This document shows positions 23,101-38,100 of a stretch of DNA of 64,000 nucleotides, piece by piece. Positions within the stretch are counted from its first letter, which is position 1, and each line of letters starts with the position of its first letter. Source of the stretch: Urechis unicinctus (Eukaryota > Annelida > Polychaeta > Xenopneusta > Urechidae). The stretch lies in NCBI GenBank assembly GCA_034190875.2, contig CM067345.1, positions 22,386,539 to 22,450,538 of the forward strand, read 5' to 3'. Below the pieces are notes generated by a model. It saw only the letters and a list, made by a program, of their open reading frames with translations, was not told the DNA's origin and did not search any database. Both the position numbers and the translations under genes were made by a program.

Positions 23101-26100
23101 GATACCCAGACTTCCTGCTTGATTTCCCCAGCCACCAAACATCAGGTCTGTGTTTACTCTTCTAATCAGGCTAATTCAGCCTAAGTGGCTCTGATTGGCT
23201 GCTGGTAGCTGATTGGAGTAGAATATCTGAGTATCTGCTATGTTTGACAGTTGTCCCTGAATTCACAGATACAATTTCATCATCACCATTTTCAATTTCA
23301 TCTCTTGTAAATGCATTATTTACTTCATCTATATTAAACAGAGCTGTAAACAATTCATTTATTTCTTTGTACATGTGTTCAGAATGGTAAAATCAATGCT
23401 TATTTGATAAACATAGTGTATTTGGAATGCTCGCTGATGATGATATTGTGGTGTGGAACAGAGGATTACACCTACCAGCTGATGAATCCTGGGATGTACT
23501 GCGTCACTCTGGCTGCAGCTAACACCATAGAATGCAGCCTCACGTTCAAACCCACTGAGGTGGCAAATCTGTTATCATTAGTTGAATCTTGTCTTAGTAA
23601 CACACAATGAATACCAAAATGTCATCAAAGCCAGACAATTTATCTGTATTTAAAAAAAAGTCCTTTGTTCCGAGATACTCTAAGCAACTGACGAATATTA
23701 CAATGAAATATGGAGAGTGTTTGACATAAGTTAACATACGGTACAATTTCAGTAATATTTAGAATATTTAAAGTGTAGATGGAAATGCTTTCTATTTGAA
23801 AACATATGATTAAATAATAAATATTGAGTAAAAACTGTATATGTTTTGCTTGACCCAGGTGGCCTCCTATGACTTCATCATACCTGTGACAATCAATCAA
23901 ACAGGTGCTCCAACACCCTCCCCAACACCCTTTCCCCCAACACCAGCTCCCTCTAACAAAAACAGTGTACAGCACATCATCAACCCCCGACCAGTCCATG
24001 TCACCATAGCCACTCCCAGAAGGAAGGTCATGGCAACAGCTCTTCGCCAGCCTCTGCAACTCTCCCATCTTGCCCTTGAGTTTTCCATGACCCCAAGAAT
24101 GCATGAGTTGTCAACTGCTGCAGTTTCTGGACAGAATCAGGTATTTTTGTTCAGTCATATGTAAAGCTGAGGAAATTTGCTGTATTCAGTTAAACTCAAC
24201 AAGCAATTGCTTGAATGTCAAATTATTTCCTGATAAATATTTCTTTACTTCACAAGTTTCACTTACATCCTAATTTTTGTTGTATTGTGAATGTTGTTAT
24301 GTGGCGTGATAATATGTGTTGTCTCTATAATTCTGAACTCTGAGAAACAATTAATTGTTATTGATGTTGAAATCATTACAGATAAACACAAAGGTAATAT
24401 AATGCACTGCCACATTCTAGCATAAGAGCTCTTTTTCTGATTGATTTTATGTAAAATCATTTTTGATTTCCTCCATGATAAAAACCCAGACTCTATATAA
24501 TTGTAACATTGTGATTTTTATTCTTTGATCTCACCTCTGCCTCTGTCAATATATATAATCCTATATATTCAAATGCATGATTGATTTTGTATATTTTCTC
24601 TCATGTGTTTGGTTTCATTATTTATTAAGAACAACTCTCCTTCTTGTGCTCTGCCTACTTTGAGATGTTTATGATTGTTCATTGTCTCAATATTGTTAGA
24701 AAAAGGGATGTCATGAACTATTATGTAATATTTGTCTCTAGTCCTATTTCTTTGCATGACAAACATTTCTTGTTAAGGCCCCTCAAGTTCTTGTTTGATT
24801 ATTGGACAGGGAAGTATTTTTATCGTTGAGTTATTCTGGTGTTTGCTATATTTTAACAGAATAATCATAGTACATTTAGAGTACATCATACAATGTCAGT
24901 ATTTGCCAAGATAATAAAACCCTGCATGTAGATCCATGTTTATTAAACAATAATTGCCATGGTTATCAGGGGACACTTCTTGTCAACAACAGCAACCAAG
25001 AACTGAAATGGGCGATTGATGTCTCCAAGGGCAACCAGATTCTCGAGCAGGGTGTGTTTAAGTTCCTTCACTCCAGTGGTATGCCATACATGACACATGG
25101 AGATGGAGGTGTGGAGGGGGTACTTGCTCCTGGTAAAACCATCACTCTCGCCGTGACATTCTGCCCAGGTAAGATGCGCATATATTATCATTTATCTCTC
25201 AATGAAAAAATGCTAATTGATGTTTATGCACATAACCACACTCCCACCTTAGTAATTAACAAATAATATTTTTCAATGATTCTCTTGATTTTCTTCCTCT
25301 ATATTTAATATGCATTTTATACCAAAATCATATAAATACTGTAACTAAACAAGTATAATTGGTAACTCTGGTTGCATTAAGATGTAGTGCTTTCTTGATA
25401 GAGAGTAACAACTTAGCTCATTGTAGCTTTTGTGGTGAAGGGGGATCGATACTTTACAACTTGCTTCTCAAGGGTTCATGTATGTTTTGTGTTTACAGAT
25501 AAGCCAGGTCATTATGAAGTGACTCTGCCTGTTGTCATTAACGATGACTACAGTCGTCCATATCAGTACCTCAGTCTTAAAGGGGAACTCAAGTCACCCC
25601 ATCTCTGGTTCGACCCACTGGCTATTGTACTCACACCAGTACCCCTACAGATGGACATCTCCTCCGAGTTTAAGATCCTGGCAGCTAACTACCACAAGTA
25701 AGAGGGGCCACTCATCTGTTGTGATTGTTTTGCTTTGCAAGCACTATCAAGGTTTTTGTTATTTACCTTACAATTTGAGAATGAGCTAATGTTGAAACTG
25801 AATTGATTCACAGTAATTAGCATCAGCAGCCAGAACAAAACTACCAGTAAATTTTATTGTTGATATGATCCTGTTTGGATTGACGAGGTAATTTTGTGTG
25901 CAGGAAGTCTAGTATCAGTGTGGAGCCTCTGACAGTGGAGTGTGGAGATGGGAGTACCATCACACCCCTGTCATTTACATTCCCTAATGGCACAGGTATA
26001 TCCTTCATTCTCTCGCATAAATCATCACAAACTAAAAATGTATCTACCTATAAGCATACAGTATCAAAAGATTTGTCATGCCCTCCCCCCCCCCCCCCAA

Positions 26101-29100
26101 ACCCACCAACAGCAAAATCGCCTACTTACCTTGCCTCAACCCAGGAGCTCTATGGTAGTTTCCAACTGGCCAACAAGATGCTGGAAGGCCTTGCTATGAT
26201 CTTAGCCTACTGTACCTTGATGTTTTCTTACCTTTATTTATAACACATTACCTGAAGACTACTTGCTATACTTCTTATTTACAATGCAAACAGGCTGCCC
26301 TTACTATTATCAGAGCAGCCAATACATGCACTGTGCTCATATTGTTCATATCTTCAATTATGAACCACCTAAAAGTACTATCCTTGCTGAAAACAATGAT
26401 CACTTAAAACTTGACACAGAATGCTTAATTTACATCCCTACTATGTCTGCAGCCATAAAGCCTCATTCTGGTGACGAGGAGGATGATGAACCAGTTGTCA
26501 TCATGTGCCGGGTCAACTTCAAAAGCCCCAAACCCATCTCATTCACTGAGCACATCAGGATCGTGGACGACCTGGGCAACACGTGAGTTAGCCGCTTCAG
26601 CAGATGCGATGTAATAGCAGGAGGATGTGGCATACAACTGCAACCATGTCACAGCATGTTATGACACAGTTTTGATGTGGATTTTATAACATTTGAAGTG
26701 ATTTGTGATACGGCTGTATCTGAATTGTGATGCTGTTGCAAATTGGTTTGACCCTGTCTGTGACTTTGATTTTACAAGTTGTGACATGGTTTCATTCTGG
26801 TTGGTCATTGTTTGGCATGGTTGTGACTATGACAAGGTTGGCAATGGTTGTGATTTGAGCGTGATTTAGTTGCAGTTGCATTGTGACATTGTTGATACTT
26901 TAGTATAGCAATTGTGACATGGTTTGGATGAGATTGTGACATGATTATCCCTTGGTTGTAACATGGTTATAACAAGAGCTCTGGTCACATTTACAGATTC
27001 AGACTGCCCCTGTCAGCCACCGCTGACAACTGCCTCATGACTTGCTATCCGTTCTTGGCTCAGCACAGAGCTGATCATCAGATTGTCTGTGAACAGGTAT
27101 TGTTTGTGGTGTATTTCTATTTGTAAAAGTTTAAGGAGAAAATGTTTTAGTGAATAAATACTGCAGGCATTTTAAAGTGCTAAATTTTGACAAAAGGAGG
27201 AAGGGGATAGTAATTGATTAAGAAGGTATCATTATTTCAGAAATGTTTTTGAAATATTATTCTGCTGACAATAATTCATTTGATTGCACGAGCCTTATTG
27301 AATGAATTTACTTTGTATATTTCAGGGACGTGCATTGAGAGGAAGAAGGACTGCTTCTCGTGAGAGCATGAATGTTGGGGAAGCCATCCTCTTGCCGTGT
27401 ACCTCTCCCCCACGCCCCGGTAGCAGACCCAGCACCACAGCCACCAGTTCCAATTTCGAGATCTCATCTTCAAGTTATGAGGATAGTTCACAAAGTGTGA
27501 CTGGTAAACAGAATAATAACATTCCGACAGGCGGAATTGCAGTAGTAATTTAGTCTTGGAATGCTCTTTGTGCTAATCCTACAGTATTTAAATATTTAAT
27601 AAATTTGAGGCAAAGTGCGAGAGGCTTTTCAACTTAATGTTCATCACTAGTTTCATTGATTGTGGTGAAACTCTCAAGTGATTGGGTATAAAAGTATGTA
27701 AACTGTTATCAGGTGATGACCTTTATGAAGGCTTTGATCAAATATGAGCAATTTGTATACTGTTTTCTTGGGCAAATGGATTGTATATTTTTTTTACTAT
27801 AATCCATCTCATAATATTTATACTTACCTGTGATACAGAATCCAACTACCCCAGTACACCTCGGGATGGAGCTCTCAACAAATTCACAACAGAATCAGAG
27901 CAACAAAGTCGTGGAGGTCGTAATGACCTTCAATCAAGGTCACTAGGGTCAGCTCTGTTCCCTGAGGAAGATACAGAGGAAGGAGTGTTCCACACTGAGG
28001 TTCTTCTAGCAGTGCAGCGCTGGTTCTCCTCCCAAGGATGGCCTGGTGGACCCAACCCTATAGTTGTACCTGATTCTTTGCGAGGGTATGTGTCTGTGGG
28101 GTACTATGTCATCTCATGTGCGGATGGTTCCTTGGAGGAACGGCTCCTTGTGTAGTCTCCTTCTCATGGGATCAATGTCTTATGGTGACTACCATATTGG
28201 GCGCATAAATGCTGTTGTTTTTATGTATCTGTTAATATATTTGCAAACAAATAGTAGTCCTTTAATGAAATGTGAATTTTTCTGTCAATATTTTGATATC
28301 ATCTGGATGTTCAATTCAGATCAATTTCTTTCTTTTGAAGCCTATGACCAAAACTTGGTCGTGCACATTATCATATACTTGATCAAACATATCGCTATTT
28401 AAGAAAATTTGCTCATGCTGGTATATAAATACTCAAAATATGTTCTTCAGTGGTATTTCTAAGAAGCCGAATGAAGAGGCTGCAAAGACAGCTAAAGGAG
28501 CATCGTTTGAATCCAGTGGGATGAAGAAGGAAGTGCGCACGGTGTATGATATGATCTCTCACCTGTGCGGCAAGACAGTACCGGGAATACCCATCAATAA
28601 TCCCCTACCTGCTGACCCGATCGAACGCTCTAAACAGATCTACTGGCAGCATTCTACACTTCTGACCTTCCTAAAGTGAGCAATTATTCATACGCTTGAG
28701 TATCCCTTATAAGGAATTCCGAAATCAGGAAAAAAAAAATGGCGATGGGAAGATTTCAGGTGACGCGCCAGACAGTTAACAGTCTGACCTCGGCAATAGG
28801 TTTGTGGTGAGGCCGTTATCAAGGTACTTAAATTAGTCGCACCTTCTCAGCCGACGATGGCTGTGTGTTAAAGTAGCATGAACTTTGAAACCGGGCGCCT
28901 CCAGTTCAAGCAGCAAAACGACCATAATACACTAACTAGTATAAGCATCAGTGCTGTTCAGTATTTTTTTTATTCTGTCGGGCACTCAGCGGCCCATCAA
29001 AAGATGATGACGTTTTGACTCTTTTGTTAGATTCCCCACACCTAAATAACGTTGAGGTATGCTTGCAACTGTTAACGCATGTCTGCTATCATTTTATCAA

Positions 29101-32100
29101 ATAAACAAATAGTCCTTTCCATTTTAAGTGATGAGCTTGTTGCCATGCGTTACAGAGCACAAGGAGCGTGCATCACCTCTATCAAACCTGAGTATCTCAT
29201 GGAACCCAGTGACTACAAATCATGGGTGAAACTCCAGAAGGACCTCGAGGCTAAGAGGAACAAGACAGCTGGTCGAAGGAGCCTCCGAATGAAGACAGAG
29301 GAGGAGGAGGCTATTGAGGAGCAATTGTTTGAGGCAGTTTCCAAGAGGGCTTGGGTGGATATTCTCCTTCAACTCCTCAAGGTCAATATATGTAATTTTA
29401 TATATTTTTAGTGTTAGAAAATAACTCAGGCAACATTGAAGCCAGATGGTCAAAGAGTGGAGCCTTATGGTGGTATCAGGTTGGTGATGTACCTTTCAGA
29501 GAAGCCATTCACCAACAGCATCATCCTCCACCCAGTTGAACCAACTTTGTCAAACATCCTTTACCCAATGGATGTTGAACCACCACCAACCACCACCAAC
29601 ACCAGTATCATCATCATCATCATCATCATCATCCATCCATCCTCTGACCAATTTATGTTGAGCCACCATCATCATACTTCCTCCAACAATGTCTACCTTA
29701 TCCATCAGCCAATGATGGCTTTAGTTTAGCTCAGGGCTGGTTAAGAATGTTCACAGTCTTGGTAGCAAAAACCAATCCCTTCTATGTTTACAAAGAGAGT
29801 GATCAAGTTGGTTATAAAAAAACAGAATGTTTCCACTTCTTCATAGTAACCAAGATCAATTATTGAAACGCAGATTGATCTGCTTGCAGACGGTGTGTCT
29901 TTCTCGTATTACACCACGCCAGTTCAAGAACTTGCCCACTCCCTACAAGAACTCGACCATGCCTATGGTGGATCCTGATCCCCTGTGCAGTAATGTGTAC
30001 AGCATTGCTGAGCGTATACTGCTTCTATGGTTGAATCACAATTATGAACAGCAACGCAAAGTCATCTGGCAGGATTCCATCAAAGGTGATATATTTGAAC
30101 AAGGCTTAAATATGGCTAAACAAGTGTGATTAATGCTTATGCTTGAACAACCTGTCAGCTTAATTGATAGTTATATTGGCAAAGCAGACAGATTAAGGTT
30201 GATATTGCTCATTTACACATGTTTTTAATGTTTTAATGTATCATTTGTACATTATGTTAAGCAATAATGATTATGTTGATCTTAGCTGGTAGCTTGGTGG
30301 TTACATTGACTCACCTGTCCATTTGATTCACGCTGATGGTTATGTTGTGTTCAGGTGGGACACCACCATCCCGCTGGGTGGTCAATTTTGACTTTGACCT
30401 TCTGGATGGACTGGTTCTGGCAGCCATCTTGGGAGCTCATGTTCCTTTCCTGGTGAGTGTACTTATTGCCAACTGTTCTTTACTTGGTCTTCAACTCTCC
30501 CATCAAGAACGGATTTTGAACTATTAGGAACTTAACAGCTAAACAAATTATTGATTTTAAATAATATACAAAGGCCCCATGTGCATTGATTGAAATATAG
30601 GGACAAGGAAATACAACATATTATCTCATATGTTTAATGGAATAAACTTTGATAGGTGCCACTGCATTATTCTTCAAGCTCCTTCAAAAAATCTTTCAAT
30701 GACCCTTCTTCTGACAGGTCCTACTTTCTTAGTATGCATTGATATGAATGGTAAATATATTGAAATAAGGCTGCAGTGATTTGACTTGTTGATTGTGTAA
30801 TGTGTGCTTGTTTGGACGGGTTTACAGGTGGATGCCTACCTGAGTGATATGTACACCCACCCTGCCACAGCTGAGCAGTGTCTGCATAATGCCCTGCGTG
30901 TCGTTAATGCAATGAGGGCCATCGGGGTTGACTACGACATCCAGGTATACCCAAAGCCAATGGACATGTTTATGAAGCACTCACTCAAGCATTATAGTTA
31001 ACAAATTTGGAACCAAAGAAATCACTGTCCTATAGAGGACCATAGATATACAAGGAACAATTGTTTTGATCAGATAAGACAAAGTATGACAATCTAGATA
31101 CTCAGATATAACTATCAGTATCTATCAAACCCCCATGCTGAACATAAGATAAGAAGTAATGTATTAAAAGTTTTGTATTCTATTAAGACAGGCTATTGTC
31201 ATCTCCTTAACCCCATTTCTCAGATCTGGCCTTTAAAAATTATGCCCATATACGTTATCAAAGTTCCTCCCATGATAATGTGTTGATGCAATGTATTAGA
31301 TGAAATTGATGGGAAGTGTGTTTTTTTTATTACCACAGGCAATTGACGTCACTGACCCCAACCCCATCTCACTCCTGTTGCTGTGTGTCCATCTTTACAA
31401 CAATCTGCCGCAGTACATCCCTCGTAGCTCTGTGGAGTTTGTCGGGGGTCTTCACGTCACCGTGCTCCGTCAGGTACACTGATCAACATTAAGCTATACA
31501 TTATCAAGGCCTTCTGCTTTTGAGTTTCAAATATCAACTCCTAAAAGTTTTCATGTATAAATAAAATACTAAGAAATTCATACATGATTACTATCATATA
31601 ATCTCTACAACTGAATCATGAAATTAGAATTCTTGAAGAATCAGTACCTGTATCCATAATTTAAAGTTCTTTGTGTAATATTATCGATAAAGGAATGCTA
31701 TTGTAATACTAGCTTGGTAATTTGCAGGCTGTGTCTAACAGCTAGCATCAGCCATGACTTTAGCTTTATTGTGCATTGACAGGTAAGACTGACCAATCCC
31801 AGCACCAAGCCACTGACCTACCATGCTCTTTTAGCTGGTCGCGATGCCAAGGACTTCCACCTTCCTAAGGGAGAGAGCGTGGTTCTGGCACCCAAGTCCC
31901 ACGTGAACTTGTTGGTGGAATTCACGAGTCGGTTCCTGAGGCCAGCTGAGGCTGTGCTGGTCCTCGTTGGAAGGAGACAGGGATCCAGTGTAGGCTCCAC
32001 ACTCGTCTTCACCCTTCGCTCACACGTGGACAACATCATACCCAAGGTCGGTAGTTCACACACTTTTTTAGTCAAATGGCGTTGATGTCTTTGGATCATT

Positions 32101-35100
32101 TCTATTTGGAACATTTGGTATATATATTCCTATTTGTGGGCTGCAATTCTCTTCTCTATATTTTCTTTCCAGACCGTAGTGAAGGTTGAATCACCTTGCT
32201 ATGACCTTCACTCAGTATCCATAGAGGTTATGAACCCGTTCCAAGCTGCTGGTACGTTTAAAGTGGTTCTTGTGGAATCCAAGAACAAGATGGCCAGTCT
32301 TAATGGCAGCACCCCCAAGGACTCCAACACCATTCCCACTCACAAGAAGAAGTCCAAAAAGATTAGATCTAAGATTGATCATGGCCAACAGGTGGCAGAA
32401 TCACCTGAGGTGGAAGATGAAACTTCAGCAGAAATGCTGGCTCAGCAAATTAACATGCAGAAACAGCAAGAGGAAGAGAATGGTAAGTTATTTGTGCTGT
32501 AGGGATTCACTATGTTGATCTTAATTATTGGTTTTGAAGATTCAGTTCTATTACATTTCTGCTGAAGCAAGTTAACTTGTGGTTTCAGATACAATGATGA
32601 CTGCATTCTCTGCCCAAGACAAGGAGATATATCTGGAGGCATGTGGGCAGGGTGTTGTGGACATCAACTTCCTGCCATTCCAACCGGGCAAAAGGCACTG
32701 CTCTCTTATATTCGTCAATGATGAAGTTGGAGAGTTTGTGTATGAAGTGGATGCTACAGCAACCGAGCCTCTGCCAGGAAATCTGCCTTTCAAACCCACA
32801 CAACACAGCGTGAGAATCAGCAGTGCAGCTGCAATTGGTATGTTATGTTGACATTTGTCAGTTGATTGACAGTTACATTGATGTAAAGCACTGACCTACA
32901 AAGGTTTCTTGAAAGACAAAAGCAGATATATAATCTTGACCTACAAGTTTTGACTTAAAGTCAGGGATGTGATTTGTCTGCTGATTTCCGCGGATCCGAT
33001 GGCTCCAGGGAACATTTCTTCGCCCCCTTTGACCCCCATTGGGGGCCTTGAGCGGCCCCCAAACCCCTCGCCGAAATTATTTCAGCCCTTCAGCTGCCAG
33101 GGCAATCACATCCCTGAAAGTCAACTAGTACCCATATGAAGGTTATAACAATGGGATAACTTGTACATTGAAGGTCACAGAAATGTCAAAGAAGTTTTTT
33201 TCGCAAATATCATCGTGAATATTCTTTTTTCTTTATTTTTTTCCTGCGTTTGGTCTAGACAAAACATTGCAATATGTGGTTTTCAAAGCAAAAGTTCTAA
33301 ATGTTTGAAATGAATGTAATTCCAGCCCTGTTTGCTGCCAGAAAAGGTATTCTCAAATGTAGCACAAAGGACTCAAATTGCACCACACAAGAATAATATC
33401 TTCATTGAGTGAATCACAGTGTACTTATGATCAAATGAAATCTCATCTATTTTGTCTCTAATAGTTGTTATATGTTGCATTGAAGATTACTAGGGTATGC
33501 TCAGAGTTCCTTTGAAATCAATCCTGGATTGTGCATGGCATAGTTCATAGAAAAATGCACAATTTTCTTTACTCTGTTGTTGAGTCAACATCTGTGATCA
33601 CCTACATCTGATAGTTGATAGTAGTGACACCTATTGTCAAAAGCTGATATTTACAATGCATTTGATAGGATGTCCATGTCAACATCCTCCTCGTTGTCCA
33701 ACTTACATCAATTAAATGTTGTGATAATATGCTGTTATAACCAATAACAATAATTTTCAGTTATTCAACTCCTTGGCTGATAGAAGTAATGCTTTATTCA
33801 ATAATTCCTTAGCAGTTGTTTTTACTTGTTCATCTTTCTCACAACAGCTATTCCACTCTGGAAGCCTGTTAATATGTGTTTACTTCATACACCATTCTTC
33901 AGTGCTGGGAGTTATTTTAGACTTGGGGCTAATCAGTTTTTCCAGTCTTTGGTTTTCTGCTCCAGGCCCAACACATCACCATCCTAGATTCTGTGAATGT
34001 TATATTAACATGATATGTGCATGTGGTGGCCACTAGGAGGCAGCAGAGGTTCTGCTCTGACAGGGATGGAGGATAACATTGTCTTCTGGAAGTGTGAATG
34101 TGGCCGTACTCTCGATGAGAAGCTCTCAGTTCCAGTCGTCAACGAAGCCAAGGCAAAAGCCCTCATTCTGGCTGCTACACAGGTTACAGCCTTCATTAAA
34201 AATCATACCACAATTCAGATTTTCAGCTATCTCCCATTGTCTTGGTTTACAAATATATACCTATTCATCCACTGCTGTGTTATTTTAAATTTGGTTTTGC
34301 TCAACCATCAACTGTATCTGCCTGCAGCAAATGAGTCCTACAGAGCTGGAGAGAAGGAAGGTGACAGGTACATTAGAAAGCACCTCCCTCTCCCAGAAAG
34401 CTGTCAGTCTTCTCACTTCCAATCCAGCTAATTCCACAACCAAGGTAGACATTGGATTTTGTTACTAAATTAACTGATCATCATCTCCATATGTATTTGT
34501 TTTTTAGTTTAAACCATAAAAAAGAAGTATATTGAAGAAGTGTTTTACCTAAGTATCAGAACTTTGAGCCTGATTGTAGTTTTTGGGTTTTGCAATTTAT
34601 TCATAATTTTCCTTTGTAAATTTGTAATTTTACCTTTGATGTTGTGAGCTTTTAATGTGAAATTGACTCATATATATCACAGATGCATTGCTTTAGATGT
34701 GAATAGACCCAGCACACAGCCTTGAAAAATGCCTTTGTAATATTGAATATAACCTGCATTCTACACATGAGTTTATGTATGATTTTTTTTTAACGTACTC
34801 TCTGATTGAACCAGGTGAATCAGCACCCCCAGAGCACCACGTTTAATGTTGAGCTAGACTCTAAGCTCTTCTCAGCGCCATCAACACTTGTGGTTCCTGG
34901 CAATGCCAAAGGTATTTTATACAGGGATTTTACTCTACTTGTGGTTTGTAATCATCAGGTATTAAACCAATTTGCTCTTTACACATTTTTGTACATTTGC
35001 ATCAATGTAGATATTTGCAGTTTAAAGGGATGGTAGTCGTACACTATTACAACCTCACAGTTTCATTTTCTGCCTCTTGTCTTCCTTTTGTTGCTTCAAT

Positions 35101-38100
35101 ATGACCTTTTAATGATACTTCAAAGATCCATGCTTTCCTTCAGATGGGGCATGTATGGACCTACCTATCTCGTTTAATGCGCGGGATGCTGGCCACTACA
35201 CCTGTAAGGTAACCCTCAAGTCCCCTGATGATGTGCGTGTATACTTTATCGACTGTACTGTTGTACCTGAGGGGAATGAGGCACACCTGGATTTCTCAAC
35301 ACCTGTACACCAGTCTATCACCCAGAACATACCGGTCGTAAGTTCTCTTCTTTGTTATACATACAAGCTCATTAAAAAGCTAACCTTATTAGGATTGAAT
35401 CTGATTTCCACTGAACCTTGATACCATTAAGCACTGATCTGCAATAGCACTAAACTTCATAGGCATGAAAATGTACTTGCGCTGAACTTCATTAGAACTG
35501 AACTTCATTAGCTCTGAACTGCATTAGCACTGAACTGCATAGGCTTGGAATTGCATAAGCACTGAACTACATAGGCTTGGAATTGCATAAGCACTGAACT
35601 GCATTGGCTTGGAATTGCATAAACACTGAACTGCATAGGCTGAACCTCTTTAGCACAGGACCTCATTAGCACTTAAACTCTTCAGCACAGGACCTCGTTA
35701 GCACTGAACCTCATTATTACTAACCCTTATTAGCGATATAAACTATTAACACACCTCATTAACAATGAATCTCAATAGCACTGAACCATGCTGCAATAAA
35801 CCAAGCAGCTCTTTATCTCACAACCTAGTTATCATAAAACCAAATTAACTCTGAACCTATTTAGCATTGAATCCAACAACCTAATTAGTACCTAATCAAG
35901 CAGATCTGAATCTCATTTTATTCATTTGGTCATCAGGGATAGAAACAATCACTGGCCTACTTGCTAATAGCTAGTAGATTATTTATGGACCCTCTCTTAC
36001 ATTGCATTGTTGTGTAAACAATCAGATCTCCCCAATTTGGCCAATGGTTCAAAATATTGGTGTTCCACTCATGTTATCCAATACTTGTAATGATGTGACG
36101 TTTGATTTTGTAGGTGAATAACACCAACCACGACTGGCCGATGGAAGCAGATTTGACTGGTGCTTGTTTCACAGGACCATTCACCATCATGGCCAAAGCC
36201 CAGTCAACCACTCAGTATCCTCTGGTTTTCAGACCGAGTTATGAAGGGGAGATAAGTGTAAGTACTGTTGCTGGGCTTTCCATGTGTGAACCTTAGTGGC
36301 TGAGTTGATGCCAGTGGACAATAACATATAAAACCGCACCATTCAATCATCATCATTATTCATTTCCTTTCTGGTCTTAATGGTTATTATAAACTTTATT
36401 GACTAAAACAGGACTTTCAACCTAACATTGATCAAAACCCTATGCTACATACACAGTTATGTTACATTTGTTGTAGGGGAAATTAACATTGACCAACACA
36501 GCTGATGGAGTGGTCCACACTTTCCATCTTGTTGGTAAAGGACAGAAACCGCTGCCTCTCGAGCAGATCACCGTACACTGCGGAGCCAAACAGAGGTCTG
36601 TGATTTATTTGATATTATTTTTTGCTTCCTACATTATTTGATAAGGTGATCATCAATCTGTTCATCAAATGAACAAAAAAAAACCTCATTCATAAAAACA
36701 ATTAGTGACATCTTAGTTACCATTGCTAATCAATATGCAACTTTATTATAATTTAAATAAATATATTTTCTGTTTTTCAGCAAGAGTCTTATTCTACAGG
36801 TGCCAAACATTACCACCAAAAAGCTTCACTACAGGGTAAGAGAATCACTGCAGGCATTTCCTTTGTTAATTTGGCTATATTTTGCATGTGTAACAACATA
36901 TGCATAACTGTACTGTTGTTGTTATAAAATCTGAAGGTGCTTCACCACAGTATGACACTTTAGTTTCATGTGATTTCATGTCAATATTAATGCTGTGTGC
37001 TAATTAAAATGTGTGGGAGTTCTTTAAATATAAATAAAAACTCTCCGGCATTGAAAAAGTGCAGACTGCACATGATGAGATTGTCAAGTGGATATGTATG
37101 GCAGTACGTCAATTAATTTTCCTATGATTAATAACAGGCTGAGTCAGACTTGAGTTTCCTGAGTGGAGAGGATGTGACCAGTGTGCTGCCGGGCCAGACA
37201 GGCACGTATGAAATGACCTTGACTCCACTTAGAAGAGGTCATTTCAAGGGTGTTCTGGCCTTTGTTGCAGGATCCAGCCCACTTCAGTAAGCCTAATTTT
37301 CATTAAAATTGATCAACACTATCTCATATATTCCCTCCACTTGTATATAAGCACAGTTATGTTCATTGGCAAATCTTCTTGGTGTACGATAATTGATTTA
37401 ATGATTGCCTCTTTAAAAGCATGTTTGATATACTGAAAAAAAAATGTCCTAATCATGTCGTATCATTTGACACTTGTCTTTACGTTTTTAGGGAGTTGGA
37501 CAGTGATGGAGATGAAATTGACAGTATGAGTAAAAATGATCCACTCAATGGCTACCGAGTTTGGTATTCACTTGATATCCACGTGTCCCCACCCCCTCCA
37601 CAATCAGCTCTCACCATTTCCTGTGCATGCCAGGTAAGTGTGGCAGCAATCAATGCGATGTTAAATTTGCAGGTAGGTCAATGGTATAATGTGGGACATT
37701 CAGCTTAAGAGTCGGGGTAATGCTAATCATTAAAATAATCTCACCATTGTGATATGATATTTCCTTATAAGTACTGTCACATTTCATTGTTATTTAGTAC
37801 AGTCACCACTCAAACAAATATTATTTTTCAAATTCAGAAAGAGAAATATATGTTGTGTTGTGTCAGCATCTGATGATAAAACAATTTGAAACGGCCTTGG
37901 GTGCATTTTATACGTTTTGTATCACACTACAGAAGCAAGCAGTGATAGAGATTGGTGTGACAAATCCTACCAAACTTGATCTGTCTCTGGAGGCAAAGGT
38001 CAAAGGTCAGAGTTTGACTGGTCCAGATAGCATCACACTAGAGCCAAAGGCTAGAGGTGTTTACAAGTTGCAATTCTGCCCTGCAATAGTTGGAGCAACC

